Shown: positions 26,446 through 34,590 of the stretch, in pieces
How the letters are laid out: every line of letters begins with the position of its first letter
How positions within the stretch are numbered: position 1 is the stretch's first letter
Assembly (NCBI GenBank): GCA_016742075.1
Contig: JACVCL010000008.1
Coordinates: 1-44,645 of the forward strand
Length of the DNA: 44,645 nucleotides
From: Phycisphaerales bacterium
Lineage (GTDB): Bacteria; Planctomycetota; Phycisphaerae; Phycisphaerales; UBA1924
Direction: 5' to 3'
Notes under the pieces: model-generated
What the model was told of the DNA's origin: nothing
Databases searched by the model: none
The model's input: only the letters and a program-made list of their open reading frames with translations
Made by a program: the position numbers and the translations under genes

Positions 26446-28029
26446 TTGACCACGATCGCGACCGTTCGTCCGGCTCTGGCCGGGGTTCAAGGATCGTCGG
26501 CCGGCGGCGGCGCGGGGCGGGACGAGCGCGGCGCGATGCTCGAGCGGCGGCTGGCGGTGCGGATCGAGCGGGCGGTTGGGCACGACAAGTTTCGGCGGTA
26601 CTTCGAGGGTGCGGCGCGGTTCCGCCTCGTCGGGCACGGGGTGGAGGTGGCCGTGCCCACGGCGTTCCACGCGCAGTGGCTCGGCCGGCACTTCGGCGAC
26701 TGCGTGGCCGAGGCCGTCCGGGCTGAGGCGGGGGCCGCGGAGGTGCGTTGGCTGGCCGATCCGGCGGCGTTCGACGCCGCGGAGGTCAACGCCCACGCGG
26801 TGGAGCGGGCGTCGGCCGCTGAGACGGCTGTCGGAGCCGCCGGCGCAACGCCGGCCGATCGTGCGGCCGGGGCGACTCCTCCCGCCCCGGCCGCCGGCCG
26901 GCCGGCCGGCCGGCTCCGTTCCGGGGAGCGGCAGGCCCGCGAGCACCGCCGCAGCCTCGAGGAGTTCATCGTCGGCCGCTCGAACCGTCTGGCGTTCAAC
27001 GCGGCGCTGGCGCTGGCCGAGAGCCGGGCCGAGGCCGGCTTCCGTGTGCTGTTCCTGCACGGCGACTGCGGCGTCGGCAAGACGCACCTGCTCCAGGGCG
27101 TGGCCGACCGCTACGAGCGCACACACCCGGGCGGCAAGGTCCGCTGCATCACGGGCGAACGCTTCGCCAACGAGTACATCGCCTCGGTGCACGCCGGGAC
27201 GATCGACTCCTTCCGCCGTCGCTACCGCGGCCTTGACCTTCTGTGCATCGACGACGTGCACTTCCTGGGCGGCAAGGAGAAGACGCAGTCGGAGTTCCTG
27301 CACACATTCAACGCGCTCGAGCTCGGCGGGGCCCGGGTGGTGATCGCCTCGGACGGCGGCCCCCGACAGATCGCCAGCCTCAGCCAGCAGCTGGTCTCCC
27401 GGTTCATGTCGGGCATGGTGGTGCAGATCGACCGGCCCGAACGGGCCCTCCGCGAGGCGATCGCCCGCGAGATCGCCCGCCGTCGCGGGCTCGACCTGGA
27501 CCCCTCGGCCGTCGAGATCGTCGTCAACGAGAGCCACGGCAGTGTTCGCGAGCTCGAGGGGGCGCTCGCACGGGTCGAGGCGCTCGTCCGGCTGGTGCCC
27601 GGCGTCACGCCCGCCGACGCTCGGGGGGTGATCACCGGCGGCGTGGTGCGCACGGCGCTCGGCGAGGCGGGCCAGCCGCGGCTGCGCCGGCCGGTGCGTG
27701 TAGGCACCGTGATCGAGGCCGCGGCGGAGGCCTTCGGCGTGACGCCTTCCGACGTGCTCGGCACGGGGCGCCACAAGCGCGTGGTGCTCGCCCGGGCGGT
27801 GGCCGCCTATCTCGCCCGAACGATGACCAGCCACAGCTTTCCCGAGATCGCCCGGGCCCTCGGCCGGGTTCACCACAGCACGATCGTCACGGCGTTTCAG
27901 CGCCTGGCCCGCCAGATCGAGGCCGGCGAGGTCTGCGACGCCGGGCCGGAGTTCGACGGTGTCGCGCTCGCGGACCTGTGCGACCGGGTCAAGGCCGAGG
28001 TGCTCCGCCGGTCGGAGACCGCGGCCTAG
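26446..28029 (+). CDS. dnaA: Chromosomal replication initiator protein DnaA
   Basis: About 527 residues from the TTG at 26446, which follows AAAGGCGG; starts at 26389 (ATG) and 26536 (ATG) are alternatives. Domain I begins near residue 31 with MLERRLAVRIERAVGHDKF. An Ala/Pro/Gly-rich linker (domain II, about 115-165) leads to the AAA+ domain, with Walker A GDCGVGKTH (206-214) and Walker B LLCIDDVHF (Asp269-Asp270). Domain IV carries the DNA-binding helix-turn-helix signature with ARTMTSHSFPEIARALGRVHHSTI. DnaA binds origin boxes and loads the helicase. dnaN, often adjacent, is not here: the next gene is a secreted repeat protein. Confidence 0.95.
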   Translation: MTTIATVRPALAGVQGSSAGGGAGRDERGAMLERRLAVRIERAVGHDKFRRYFEGAARFRLVGHGVEVAVPTAFHAQWLGRHFGDCVAEAVRAEAGAAEVRWLADPAAFDAAEVNAHAVERASAAETAVGAAGATPADRAAGATPPAPAAGRPAGRLRSGERQAREHRRSLEEFIVGRSNRLAFNAALALAESRAEAGFRVLFLHGDCGVGKTHLLQGVADRYERTHPGGKVRCITGERFANEYIASVHAGTIDSFRRRYRGLDLLCIDDVHFLGGKEKTQSEFLHTFNALELGGARVVIASDGGPRQIASLSQQLVSRFMSGMVVQIDRPERALREAIAREIARRRGLDLDPSAVEIVVNESHGSVRELEGALARVEALVRLVPGVTPADARGVITGGVVRTALGEAGQPRLRRPVRVGTVIEAAAEAFGVTPSDVLGTGRHKRVVLARAVAAYLARTMTSHSFPEIARALGRVHHSTIVTAFQRLARQIEAGEVCDAGPEFDGVALADLCDRVKAEVLRRSETAA

Positions 28030-28056
28030 CCCGCCCGAGCCGCGGGGAGCCCGGGG

Positions 28057-28062
28057 TACACT
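28057..28062 (+). promoter_or_regulatory. Candidate leaderless -10 box for the secreted repeat protein
   Basis: TACACT ends six bases before the ATG at 28069. The only purine-rich site (GAGG) touches the ATG and is too close to serve as a normal Shine-Dalgarno site. Transcription would begin at about the start codon. Confidence 0.35.
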
Positions 28063-28068
28063 GCGAGG

Positions 28069-29586
28069 ATGAAACGAACGCTCTTGCTCTTGGCGGCCGC
28101 GGCCTGCCTGCTGGCCGGCGCCGGACCGGCCCCCGATGCCCCAACGGCCGACCAGCTCGAACGCGAGCTCCGCCGGGCCATCGCGGTCCGGGGCGACGGG
28201 CGCCACAACGAAGCCCTGGCCGCGCTCCGGCAGCTGCGCGACCCCCGCCTCGAGCCGCTGTTCGCCCAGCTGGCCACCAGCCCGACGGTGGCGCTGCGCC
28301 GCCAGGGGATCCTCGGCCTGGCCGAACTGAGCAAGGAGCGGTCGATCAACCTGATGATGGTGGCCGACGTGCGCGACCCTCTCCAGCGGGTCGCGCTGGT
28401 GGCCGATGCGCTCAACGCCGACCTCATCGCCGATGACCAGCTCGAGCGCATCCTCGCGCTGCCCGACCTCGACGCCAGCCTGGAGGTGCTCATCCGCGCC
28501 AGGATGGCGGCCAAGGGACGCGGCGCCGACCCCGCGCGTCTCGATGCCCTCGAAGCGATCAGGGACCGCCCGGCCGTCGGGGTGCTGGCGGGCCTGTCCG
28601 CCGCGCAGGCCGGTAAGCCCGCCGGCGCCGATCGGGCGTGGAAGCGGCTGGGCGAACTGAAGGCCGACGAGCGCGCGGCGGTGACCGAGATCGTGGTGCA
28701 GGGCATCACCCGTGAGAAGCTCACGAAGTCGGGTCCGTTTCTCGCGAAGCTGATCCCCACGCTGAAGGACGACCGCGCGGCCGAGGCCCGCGCCGTCGCG
28801 GCGCTCATCCGGATCGATCCCGCCGCCGGCGCCAAGGCGTGGAATGAGGCGTTCGCGCGTGCCGACGGCGTGGCCGCGAGAATCCGACTGGCCCTGGTTG
28901 CGGTGGACGACGTGCGCTCGATCACCCCGGCCATCGCGGGCAGGCTGGCGAAGGACAAGGAGCCGCTGATCGCCGACCTCGGCCGCGCAGCCGCGGAAAT
29001 CGCCGGCAAGAAGGACCCGACCGCGAACCTTCTCGCGGTGGTCGACCACCGCCAGGAGCTGGCGACAGCCTGGGCGCTCGGGACCGCCCCGGACTTGCCC
29101 AAGGCGCACGCGACGGCATTCCTGATGAAGCTGGTCGAGCGGGCGGAGTCGCGTCCCGACCGCCGGTCGGCCGTGCCCCGCACGGTGTTCGAAGCGGCGC
29201 TGAGGCTGGCGCGGATCGACCCGCGTTCGCTCGAAGGGCCTCTGGCCCGTGCCCGCAGCGCTTCGGATCTCTCGATGTGCGAGGCGCTGCTCGATGCGCT
29301 CCTGGCCGCCGATGCCAGGGCGCCGCTATGGGAGGTCTCCACCGAGCCCGGGTGGCCCGGCCCCTCGGCACGGGCCCTGGCGGTGCTGCTGGAGGCCCGG
29401 TCCGGCGCCGCGTGGTTCGCGGCGCCCGGCAAGTTCCCCGACCGTGCGGCGACCCTCCGGAATGCCGCCCTGGGTTGGGGGGGGCTGCCGCCGGTCTACC
29501 GCACGCAGGCGTCGTGGCTGGCCCTGGTGATGGATGGGCAGGACCGCCAGGCCCTGGCCCGGCTGCTGGCCCCCGAGCCCGACTGA
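28069..29586 (+). CDS. Secreted alpha-helical repeat protein, unknown function
   Basis: 505 residues. Residues 1-20 form a signal peptide (MKRTLLLLAAAACLLAGAG). The rest is rich in Ala, Leu and Arg with regularly spaced amphipathic helices, for example LEPLFAQLATSPTVALRRQG and LVKLVERAESRP-like segments, suggesting an alpha-solenoid of the HEAT or Armadillo type. I see no catalytic motif. Such proteins often serve as scaffolds for protein-protein contact in the periplasm. It begins 40 bases after dnaA and is followed, 126 bases on, by an aminotransferase gene. Codon use matches the neighbours, so recent transfer is unlikely. The family is not recognised beyond the repeat character. Confidence 0.8.
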   Translation: MKRTLLLLAAAACLLAGAGPAPDAPTADQLERELRRAIAVRGDGRHNEALAALRQLRDPRLEPLFAQLATSPTVALRRQGILGLAELSKERSINLMMVADVRDPLQRVALVADALNADLIADDQLERILALPDLDASLEVLIRARMAAKGRGADPARLDALEAIRDRPAVGVLAGLSAAQAGKPAGADRAWKRLGELKADERAAVTEIVVQGITREKLTKSGPFLAKLIPTLKDDRAAEARAVAALIRIDPAAGAKAWNEAFARADGVAARIRLALVAVDDVRSITPAIAGRLAKDKEPLIADLGRAAAEIAGKKDPTANLLAVVDHRQELATAWALGTAPDLPKAHATAFLMKLVERAESRPDRRSAVPRTVFEAALRLARIDPRSLEGPLARARSASDLSMCEALLDALLAADARAPLWEVSTEPGWPGPSARALAVLLEARSGAAWFAAPGKFPDRAATLRNAALGWGGLPPVYRTQASWLALVMDGQDRQALARLLAPEPD

Positions 29587-29712
29587 CGCCGCGGCGCGGC
29601 GTCCGAAGCGGGGAAATCGCGGCGGGTCCGCTGAACCCGGGTGGGTTATCGGGTCGATGTTCGGTGGCGGGCGTGGTGCGCGCCCGCTCCGCCCGTCCGA
29701 GAGAACGCCGCC

Positions 29713-30870
29713 ATGCTCGAAGAGATCCCCCTCAGCCGCCCCGAGATCACGGACGCCGATGTGCACATGGTCACGTCGGCGCTCAGAAGCGGCCGGCTGT
29801 CGATCGGCCCCATGCAGGAGGTCTTCGAGAACATCGTGGCGTCGGAGTGCGGCCGCCGGCACGCGGTGGCGTGCTCGAGCGGCACAGCCGGGCTGCACAT
29901 GGTGCTTCTGGCGATGGGTATCGGGCCGGGCGATGAGGTGGTGACGACACCGTTCAGCTTCATCGCGAGCTCCAACTGCATCCTCTACGCGGGCGCCAAG
30001 CCGGTGTTCGTCGACATCGACCCCAAGAGCCTGAATATGGACCCGGACCTGGTCGAGGCGGCGATCACGCCGCGGACCAAGGCGATCCTGGCGGTGGAGT
30101 GCTTCGGCAACCCCAAGCACATGGACGCCTACCGGGCCATCGCGGCGCGGCACGAGATCCGCCTCATCGAGGACTGCTGCGAGGGGCTGGGCGGTCGTCA
30201 CGGCGATCGCCCGATCGGCTCGTACGGCCACGCCGGCGTGTTCGGCTTCTATCCCAACAAGCAGATCACGACGGGCGAGGGCGGCATGGTGGTGACCGAC
30301 GACGAGCGTCTGGCGAATCTCTGTCGCTCGCTGCGCAACCAGGGCCGGCCCGTGGGGCAGGCCACCGGGGGCGTCGGCACGTGGATGCAGTTCGAGCGTC
30401 TGGGCTACAACTACCGCATGCCCGAGCTGAACGCCGCGCTCGGCGTGGCCCAGGCCAGGCGGCTGGGCGAGATCGTCGGCAAGCGCCAGCGCGTGGCGCA
30501 GCGGTATATCGAGCGGCTGCTGGGGAATCCTGATCTGATCGTCCCGACCATCGACGACCGGACGTTCATGAGCTGGTTTGTCTTCGTGGTGCGGCTGACC
30601 GACCGCTACTCAGCGGAGGAGCGTAACCGGATCATCGAGGGCATGCACCGGCACGACGTGGGTGCGGCGCCGTACTTCCCCTGCATCCATCTCCAGCCCT
30701 TCTACCGCGAGAAGTTCGGCTTCAAGCCGGGCGATTTCCCGATCGCCGAGCGCGTCAGCCAGCGCACGATCGCGCTGCCGTTCTACACCGGCCTCACCGA
30801 GCGCGACCAGGAGTTCGCCGCCGCGACTCTCGAGCTCATGATCAACCGCGAGAACATCCGGCGCACCTGA
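29713..30870 (+). CDS. DegT/DnrJ/EryC1-family sugar aminotransferase
   Basis: 385 residues. The ATG at 29713 starts the conserved segment MLEEIPLSRPEITDADVHMV. The PLP-binding lysine is K183 in FGFYPNKQITTGEGGM, the motif that defines this family. Also present are VACSSGTAGLHMVLLAMGI (PLP phosphate contacts), VTTPFSFIASSNCILYAGAKP and the family-typical LGYNYRMPELNAALGVAQ. These enzymes transfer an amino group to a keto-sugar nucleotide, providing amino sugars for cell-surface polysaccharides or glycans. No sugar-nucleotide dehydratase or glycosyltransferase is adjacent, so the exact substrate cannot be named. A protein of the perosamine- or bacillosamine-type branch is possible. Confidence 0.92.
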   Translation: MLEEIPLSRPEITDADVHMVTSALRSGRLSIGPMQEVFENIVASECGRRHAVACSSGTAGLHMVLLAMGIGPGDEVVTTPFSFIASSNCILYAGAKPVFVDIDPKSLNMDPDLVEAAITPRTKAILAVECFGNPKHMDAYRAIAARHEIRLIEDCCEGLGGRHGDRPIGSYGHAGVFGFYPNKQITTGEGGMVVTDDERLANLCRSLRNQGRPVGQATGGVGTWMQFERLGYNYRMPELNAALGVAQARRLGEIVGKRQRVAQRYIERLLGNPDLIVPTIDDRTFMSWFVFVVRLTDRYSAEERNRIIEGMHRHDVGAAPYFPCIHLQPFYREKFGFKPGDFPIAERVSQRTIALPFYTGLTERDQEFAAATLELMINRENIRRT

Positions 30871-30874
30871 AGCC

Positions 30875-31561
30875 TCAGCGGCGAGCACCGGCGTCCGGAA
30901 GCCGGGCCGCGATGAGGTCCAGCAGCCACGCGGCGAAATCGCGCTTGTCCATGACGCCGGGGGTTTCGGCCACCACGCCCGACGCGGCGAGCACCCACGC
31001 CTCGACAGTGGGGGCGTCCATAGTCTCGAGTGGGTTGGCCACGACCAGGTCGACGCCCTTGCGCGCGAGCTTGCGGGTAGCGCTCTCCATCAGGTCGGCC
31101 CGGGGCTCGAGCGCGAAGCCCACGAACAGCTGCCCGGGCCGCCGTGAGGCGCTGGTCTCGGCAAGAAGGTCGGGGGTCGACTCGAGCTCGAGGGTGATCG
31201 GCCCGTCGGTGCGGCGGAACTTGCCCCCTGACATCGCCGCGTTGGGCTTGGGACGGTAGTCGGCGACCGCGGCGGCCATCACGAGCACGTCGGCCTCGGG
31301 GGCGAACCGCCTGAGAAGCCCACGGAGGTCCTCGCAGGTGCGGAACCGTTCGAGCGCCACACCCGTCGGCAGATCCGGTGCCGTGCCGACCGGGCCGAGC
31401 AGCAGCGTCACCGGCCAGCCCTTCGCGGCCGCGGCGCCGGCCAGCGCCATGCCCATCCGCCCCGAAGAACGGTTGCCGATGAAGCGCACGGCGTCGATCG
31501 GCTCGTGCGTGGGCCCCGCCGTGATGAGCAGGCGGGGAAGGCTGGGCGACAGAGGGCTCAG
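30875..31561 (-). CDS. coaB: Phosphopantothenate-cysteine ligase domain protein (CoaB only)
   Basis: 228 residues if begun at a CTG at 31561. Recognised motifs: LLITAGPTHEPIDAVRFIGN at the start of the nucleotide-binding fold, NRSSGRMGMALA, VLVMAAAVADYRPK, LVGFALEP-like sequence (LFVGFALEPRADL) and DLVVANPL. CoaB joins cysteine to 4'-phosphopantothenate in coenzyme A synthesis and is usually fused to the CoaC decarboxylase; no CoaC domain is present here. The GTG at 31489 would remove the conserved TAGPTHEPIDA segment. No ATG, GTG or TTG lies between it and the upstream in-frame stop, while the CTG at 31561 has AAGGAG at 31569-31574, seven bases away. The CTG start is therefore inferred. Confidence 0.88.
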   Translation of the reverse strand: MSPLSPSLPRLLITAGPTHEPIDAVRFIGNRSSGRMGMALAGAAAAKGWPVTLLLGPVGTAPDLPTGVALERFRTCEDLRGLLRRFAPEADVLVMAAAVADYRPKPNAAMSGGKFRRTDGPITLELESTPDLLAETSASRRPGQLFVGFALEPRADLMESATRKLARKGVDLVVANPLETMDAPTVEAWVLAASGVVAETPGVMDKRDFAAWLLDLIAARLPDAGARR

Positions 31562-31673
31562 GGGTGCGCTCCTTGCGGGCGTCGGGGGCAGATCGGGATC
31601 GCGGGAGAACCCGGCGCGTCATCGGCGACGGTCGCCGGGACGGGAATCGTACGGATGGCGGAGTCGGCGAACC

Positions 31674-32102
31674 TCAGCCGGCCGCCGGAGCCGTCGGCAG
31701 GAACCTCGGGCCCAGCACCGGGAGTTGGCCGCGGCGGATCACCAGCACCGTGACCGAGGCCGCCAACACCGTGAGTGCCAGCCCGAACAGCAGCCCGCCG
31801 TCGTTCCTCACCACGATTCCCAGCTTCGTGAGATGGCTGAAGATTGCACCGGAGATAAGGGCTGCCGACAGCGCCGCCCCCACCGCGGCGGTCCGTGGGG
31901 TCAGCAGCATGACCACCGCCACAAGCTCGAGCACCCCGGTGCCGTACCGCCCCCAAGGCTCGGCCCCGAGTGTCGAGAAGATGTACCTGGACTCTTCCGC
32001 CCCGGTGAACTTGAAGAACAGCGTCTGGGCCAGAATGGCCGCGGCGAGAATCTGCAGCACCCACGAGGTGGCGGCGAGCTTGGGAGTCAGGTGATGATGC
32101 AC
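31674..32102 (-). CDS. DoxX-like integral membrane protein
   Basis: 142 residues with four predicted hydrophobic helices, fitting the DoxX/DoxD-like fold. Residues 10-35 (LAATSWVLQILAAAILAQTLFFKFTG) form helix 1, followed by the charged ESRYIFS segment, then GRYGTGVLELVAVVMLLTP, typical of this family, and two more helices. Family members are small quinone-interacting or redox-linked membrane proteins; some act with sulfur oxidation or oxidative stress. The start at 32102 (MHHHL) has GGAGG eleven bases upstream. It lies upstream of coaB on the same strand, 112 bases away, and is divergent from the ECF sigma gene. Its specific role is unknown. Confidence 0.82.
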   Translation of the reverse strand: MHHHLTPKLAATSWVLQILAAAILAQTLFFKFTGAEESRYIFSTLGAEPWGRYGTGVLELVAVVMLLTPRTAAVGAALSAALISGAIFSHLTKLGIVVRNDGGLLFGLALTVLAASVTVLVIRRGQLPVLGPRFLPTAPAAG

Positions 32103-32400
32103 TTGGGTGCCTCCGTTTCAGGCCGTTTTCTGATGCCCCGGGCTCGGCCCGCGTCACACGGGCTCGGGCGTCGGCCGTGACGGTTGGATGCAGCGTGGCC
32201 CACGGGGTCACGGCCGATTCGGTGCGGATGCCTCGGGAGGGCGGCCGTCTAGTGCGGGACTGAGCGAATTCGATGGCAAGAATTCTAGGTGAACGGGCGT
32301 TTGACTGGCCGTTTCCACGGCTGTGTGCATCCGGCACGATCGCGCGGCATCCTATTTCCCGGGTTTGTGCCGACCGGTGGGCACCACCGCGAGAGACACG
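32103..32400. other. Divergent control region of the ECF sigma operon
   Basis: 298 bases without a gene, between doxX-like (minus) and the ECF sigma gene (plus). It is locally less GC-rich around 32265-32345. TTGACT (32301-32306) and TGTGCA (32324-32329), separated by 17 bases, form a weak promoter candidate, with the same TTGACTGGC and TGTGC elements as a site upstream of rpoB. A short inverted repeat, GAATTCGATGGCAAGAATTC (32266-32285), precedes it and could be an operator. An autoregulated ECF promoter would be expected here, but I cannot identify its motif by eye. Confidence 0.45.
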
Positions 32401-33036
32401 ATGATTCGCGAATTCACCAAGCCCGAAACGGCGACGCTCGATGAGGAGTCGCAGTCCGCGTTGGTGGCGCGCATGCGCGCTGGCGACGACACGGCGTTCG
32501 ATGAACTGGTGCGGTTGGCCGGCGGTCGCATGCTGGCTGTGGCGCGCCGGCTGATGGCGGGCCACGAGTCTGACGCGGAAGACGCTGTGCAGGATGCGTT
32601 CGTGAACGCGTTCAAGAATCTCGACCGGTTCGACGGGCGAGCGCAGCTGACCACCTGGCTTCACCGCATCACGGTGAACGCCTGCCTGATGAAGCTGCGG
32701 AGCCGCAGAAGGCGGCCGGAGCGGTCGATCGAGGACCTGCTCCCGCGGTTCCAGCCCGACGGGCACCAGTACGAACCGGCCGGCCCCTGGGACCCCAAGG
32801 CCGAGTCTGAACTGGAGCGGGAGGAGACCCGGGCTTTGATCCGCCAACAAATCGGGCAACTTCCCGAGTCTTACCGAATCGTCCTGACGCTCCGCGACAT
32901 CGAAGGGCTGGCCACGGAAGAGACCGCCGAACTGCTCGGCGAGTCGACCAACGCCGTGAAGACCCGACTGCACCGAGCCAGACAAGCCCTCAAGACCCTT
33001 CTCGACCCGCACTTTGGCGGCGGAGGAACCCGATGA
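32401..33036 (+). CDS. ECF-family RNA polymerase sigma factor
   Basis: 211 residues. The ATG at 32401 has GAGAG six bases upstream and was preferred to an in-frame upstream start. Region 2 covers about residues 25-100: FDELVRLAGGRMLAVARRLM, AEDAVQDAFVNAFKNLDRF and the -10 recognition segment ending LHRITVNACLMKLRSRR. Region 4 covers about 145-205: LPESYRIVLTLRDIEGLATEETAELLG with the -35 recognition helix-turn-helix, then VKTRLHRARQALKTLL. It directs RNA polymerase to a limited regulon. The next gene, overlapping by four bases (ATGA), is its presumed zinc anti-sigma factor, the usual arrangement. Confidence 0.94.
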   Translation: MIREFTKPETATLDEESQSALVARMRAGDDTAFDELVRLAGGRMLAVARRLMAGHESDAEDAVQDAFVNAFKNLDRFDGRAQLTTWLHRITVNACLMKLRSRRRRPERSIEDLLPRFQPDGHQYEPAGPWDPKAESELEREETRALIRQQIGQLPESYRIVLTLRDIEGLATEETAELLGESTNAVKTRLHRARQALKTLLDPHFGGGGTR

Positions 33037-33332
33037 ACCAGCCCTCTCCGAACCCCGCCGAAAGCACCCCTCCTTACCTCACCTGCCGCGAGGTTCTGGA
33101 CTTCCTGATGGGCTTCCTCGACGGCGAGCTCACCGAGCCGCAGCGTGAGGCGTTCGCCCGTCACCTGGCGGTCTGCCCGTCGTGCGTGAACTACGTCGCC
33201 GGGTACCGGACGACGGTCCGGGCGACCAAGGCCGCGACGCTGCCACCGGGAGTCTCCGGCTCCGATCCCGCGGCGGGCGTCGTGCCCGAGGGCCTGATCC
33301 GCGCCATCCGTGAGGCAAGGCGGGCGTCGTGA
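33033..33332 (+). CDS. Zinc-binding anti-sigma factor (zf-HC2 type)
   Basis: 99 residues with the ZAS signature: C18 and H44-x3-C48-x2-C51 (HLAVCPSC), preceded by FLMGFLDGELTEPQREAFARH. Such proteins hold their sigma factor through the zinc domain and often release it when thiols are oxidised. No transmembrane segment follows, so it should be cytoplasmic and sense intracellular redox or another soluble signal. It overlaps the sigma gene by four bases and the next phosphatase gene by four (GTGA). The pairing is inferred from adjacency and family behaviour. Confidence 0.88.
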   Translation: MNQPSPNPAESTPPYLTCREVLDFLMGFLDGELTEPQREAFARHLAVCPSCVNYVAGYRTTVRATKAATLPPGVSGSDPAAGVVPEGLIRAIREARRAS

Positions 33333-34243
33333 CCCACGCGGTCGGAACAGATCCGCCGCACGGGCTGGCGTGCATGGAGATCTGGGGCGGGAGCGGCCCG
33401 TTTCGCGGCCGCGTGGCGGTGCCCGGTCATGAGGTGTCGATCGTCAGCGAACCCTACCGGGGCGGGGGCAAATCCGGCGAGGGGGGTGATGTGTACCTCT
33501 TGTCCAACTGCGCGGCGGGCCTGATCACCCGCTTTGTGCTGGCCGACGTGTCGGGCCACGGCGAGGAGGCCGCCGTCGTGTCGGCCGCGCTCCGGGGCCT
33601 GATGCGGCGGCACATCAACACCGCCGATCAGACGCAGTTCGCGTTCGATCTCAACCGTGCGTTCGACGAATCGGACACCGGCGGCCGCTTCGCCACGGCC
33701 CTGCTCGCGACATACTTCGCCCCAACCCGGCACCTGATCCTCTGCAACGCGGGCCACCCGCGGCCGCTCGTTTATCGATCCGAGACCGACCGGTGGGCTC
33801 TGGCGGACTTCTCCATCGCCGACGCCGCCGGCGACACGACCTCGCCCGCCCACGGCATCCGGAACCTTCCGCTCGGCGTTCTGCACCCAACGGCCTATCG
33901 GCAGGTCGCGATCCCTCTCGCCCCCGGTGACGCCGTGGTGCTCTACACCGACGCGCTCATCGAGAGCAGGCGGCCGGACGGCTCGATGCTCGGTGAGCAG
34001 GGCTTGCTTGAACTGGCCCGGGCCCTGACCCCGGCCGAGCGGGCCGACGCCGCGCCGGTGCTCACCGACCGCGTTCGGTCCTTGGGCGGCGGAGGGGCCC
34101 TGGCCGACGACGCGACCGCGGTTTCGCTTCATCACCACGGCGGCGAGCCGCCGCGGCCCGGCTGGCGGGAATGGGCCGTGGCGATGGCCCGGTCGCTGGG
34201 CCTGGGGCCGATCGAGTCGGGCCCGGCGCTGATCAGGTCCTGA
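33329..34243 (+). CDS. SpoIIE/RsbU-type PP2C serine phosphatase
   Basis: 304 residues. The GTG at 33329 overlaps the anti-sigma stop. The PP2C-like core is clear: GGDVYLLS, VLADVSGHGEEAAVVSAALR with the metal-binding Asp, LILCNAGHPRPLVYR, GDAVVLYTDALIE with a second metal Asp, and LADDATAVSL with the last. SpoIIE-type enzymes dephosphorylate serine on regulatory proteins, usually anti-anti-sigma factors, but no STAS-domain protein or HATPase kinase is adjacent. Here it follows an ECF sigma and a ZAS anti-sigma, a combination that is not the standard partner-switch cassette. The C-terminal 35 residues are Pro/Arg-rich. Confidence 0.9.
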   Translation: MTHAVGTDPPHGLACMEIWGGSGPFRGRVAVPGHEVSIVSEPYRGGGKSGEGGDVYLLSNCAAGLITRFVLADVSGHGEEAAVVSAALRGLMRRHINTADQTQFAFDLNRAFDESDTGGRFATALLATYFAPTRHLILCNAGHPRPLVYRSETDRWALADFSIADAAGDTTSPAHGIRNLPLGVLHPTAYRQVAIPLAPGDAVVLYTDALIESRRPDGSMLGEQGLLELARALTPAERADAAPVLTDRVRSLGGGGALADDATAVSLHHHGGEPPRPGWREWAVAMARSLGLGPIESGPALIRS

Positions 34244-34276
34244 AACCGGTGCCGCCCGGCGGCATCTGAATGGGCG

Positions 34277-34495
34277 ATGACCGTCGCCGACGCCGTCATC
34301 CTGTTCGCCGCGTTGTACGCCTCGATCGGCGTGGGCTTCGCCATGCTGTTCGTGGCGCGCGGTGTCGGCCGGGTCGATCCGGTGGCACGATCCGCCGGGG
34401 TCGGCTTTCGGCTGGTGATTCTCCCCGGCGCGGCCGTTCTCTGGCCTGTGCTTCTCAGGCTGTGGTGGCGGTCATCGCGGAGGGCGCCGGCATGA
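34277..34495 (+). CDS. Small membrane protein, unknown function
   Basis: 72 residues. Two hydrophobic helices are likely: VADAVILFAALYASIGVGFAM (about 3-23) and FRLVILPGAAVLWPVLLRLW (about 45-64), with a Gly/Arg/Val turn between them and a basic C-terminus. It has no recognised domain. The stop overlaps the next tiny gene by four bases (ATGA, 34492-34495), so translation is probably coupled. Location before a heme-type ferric reductase/Rieske protein suggests an accessory membrane subunit, by inference. Confidence 0.72.
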   Translation: MTVADAVILFAALYASIGVGFAMLFVARGVGRVDPVARSAGVGFRLVILPGAAVLWPVLLRLWWRSSRRAPA

Positions 34496-34590
34496 CGCGC
34501 TCCCTCCGCCGGGCGCACTTGGCATGGTGGGCCGTGCTCACCCCGGCCATCATCATGCTGCTGGTGCTGGCGATCGGGGGCCGATCGTGA
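34492..34590 (+). CDS. 32-residue membrane peptide
   Basis: A short frame, MTRSLRRAHLAWWAVLTPAI followed by a hydrophobic run and GGRS at the end. It has one likely transmembrane helix (about 9-28) with a basic N-terminus. It overlaps the gene before it by four bases and the gene after it by four (GTGA at 34587-34590), so it fills exactly the gap between two real genes; this is the main reason to call it. Function unknown; it resembles the small single-helix subunits found with membrane redox proteins. Confidence 0.6.
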   Translation: MTRSLRRAHLAWWAVLTPAIIMLLVLAIGGRS

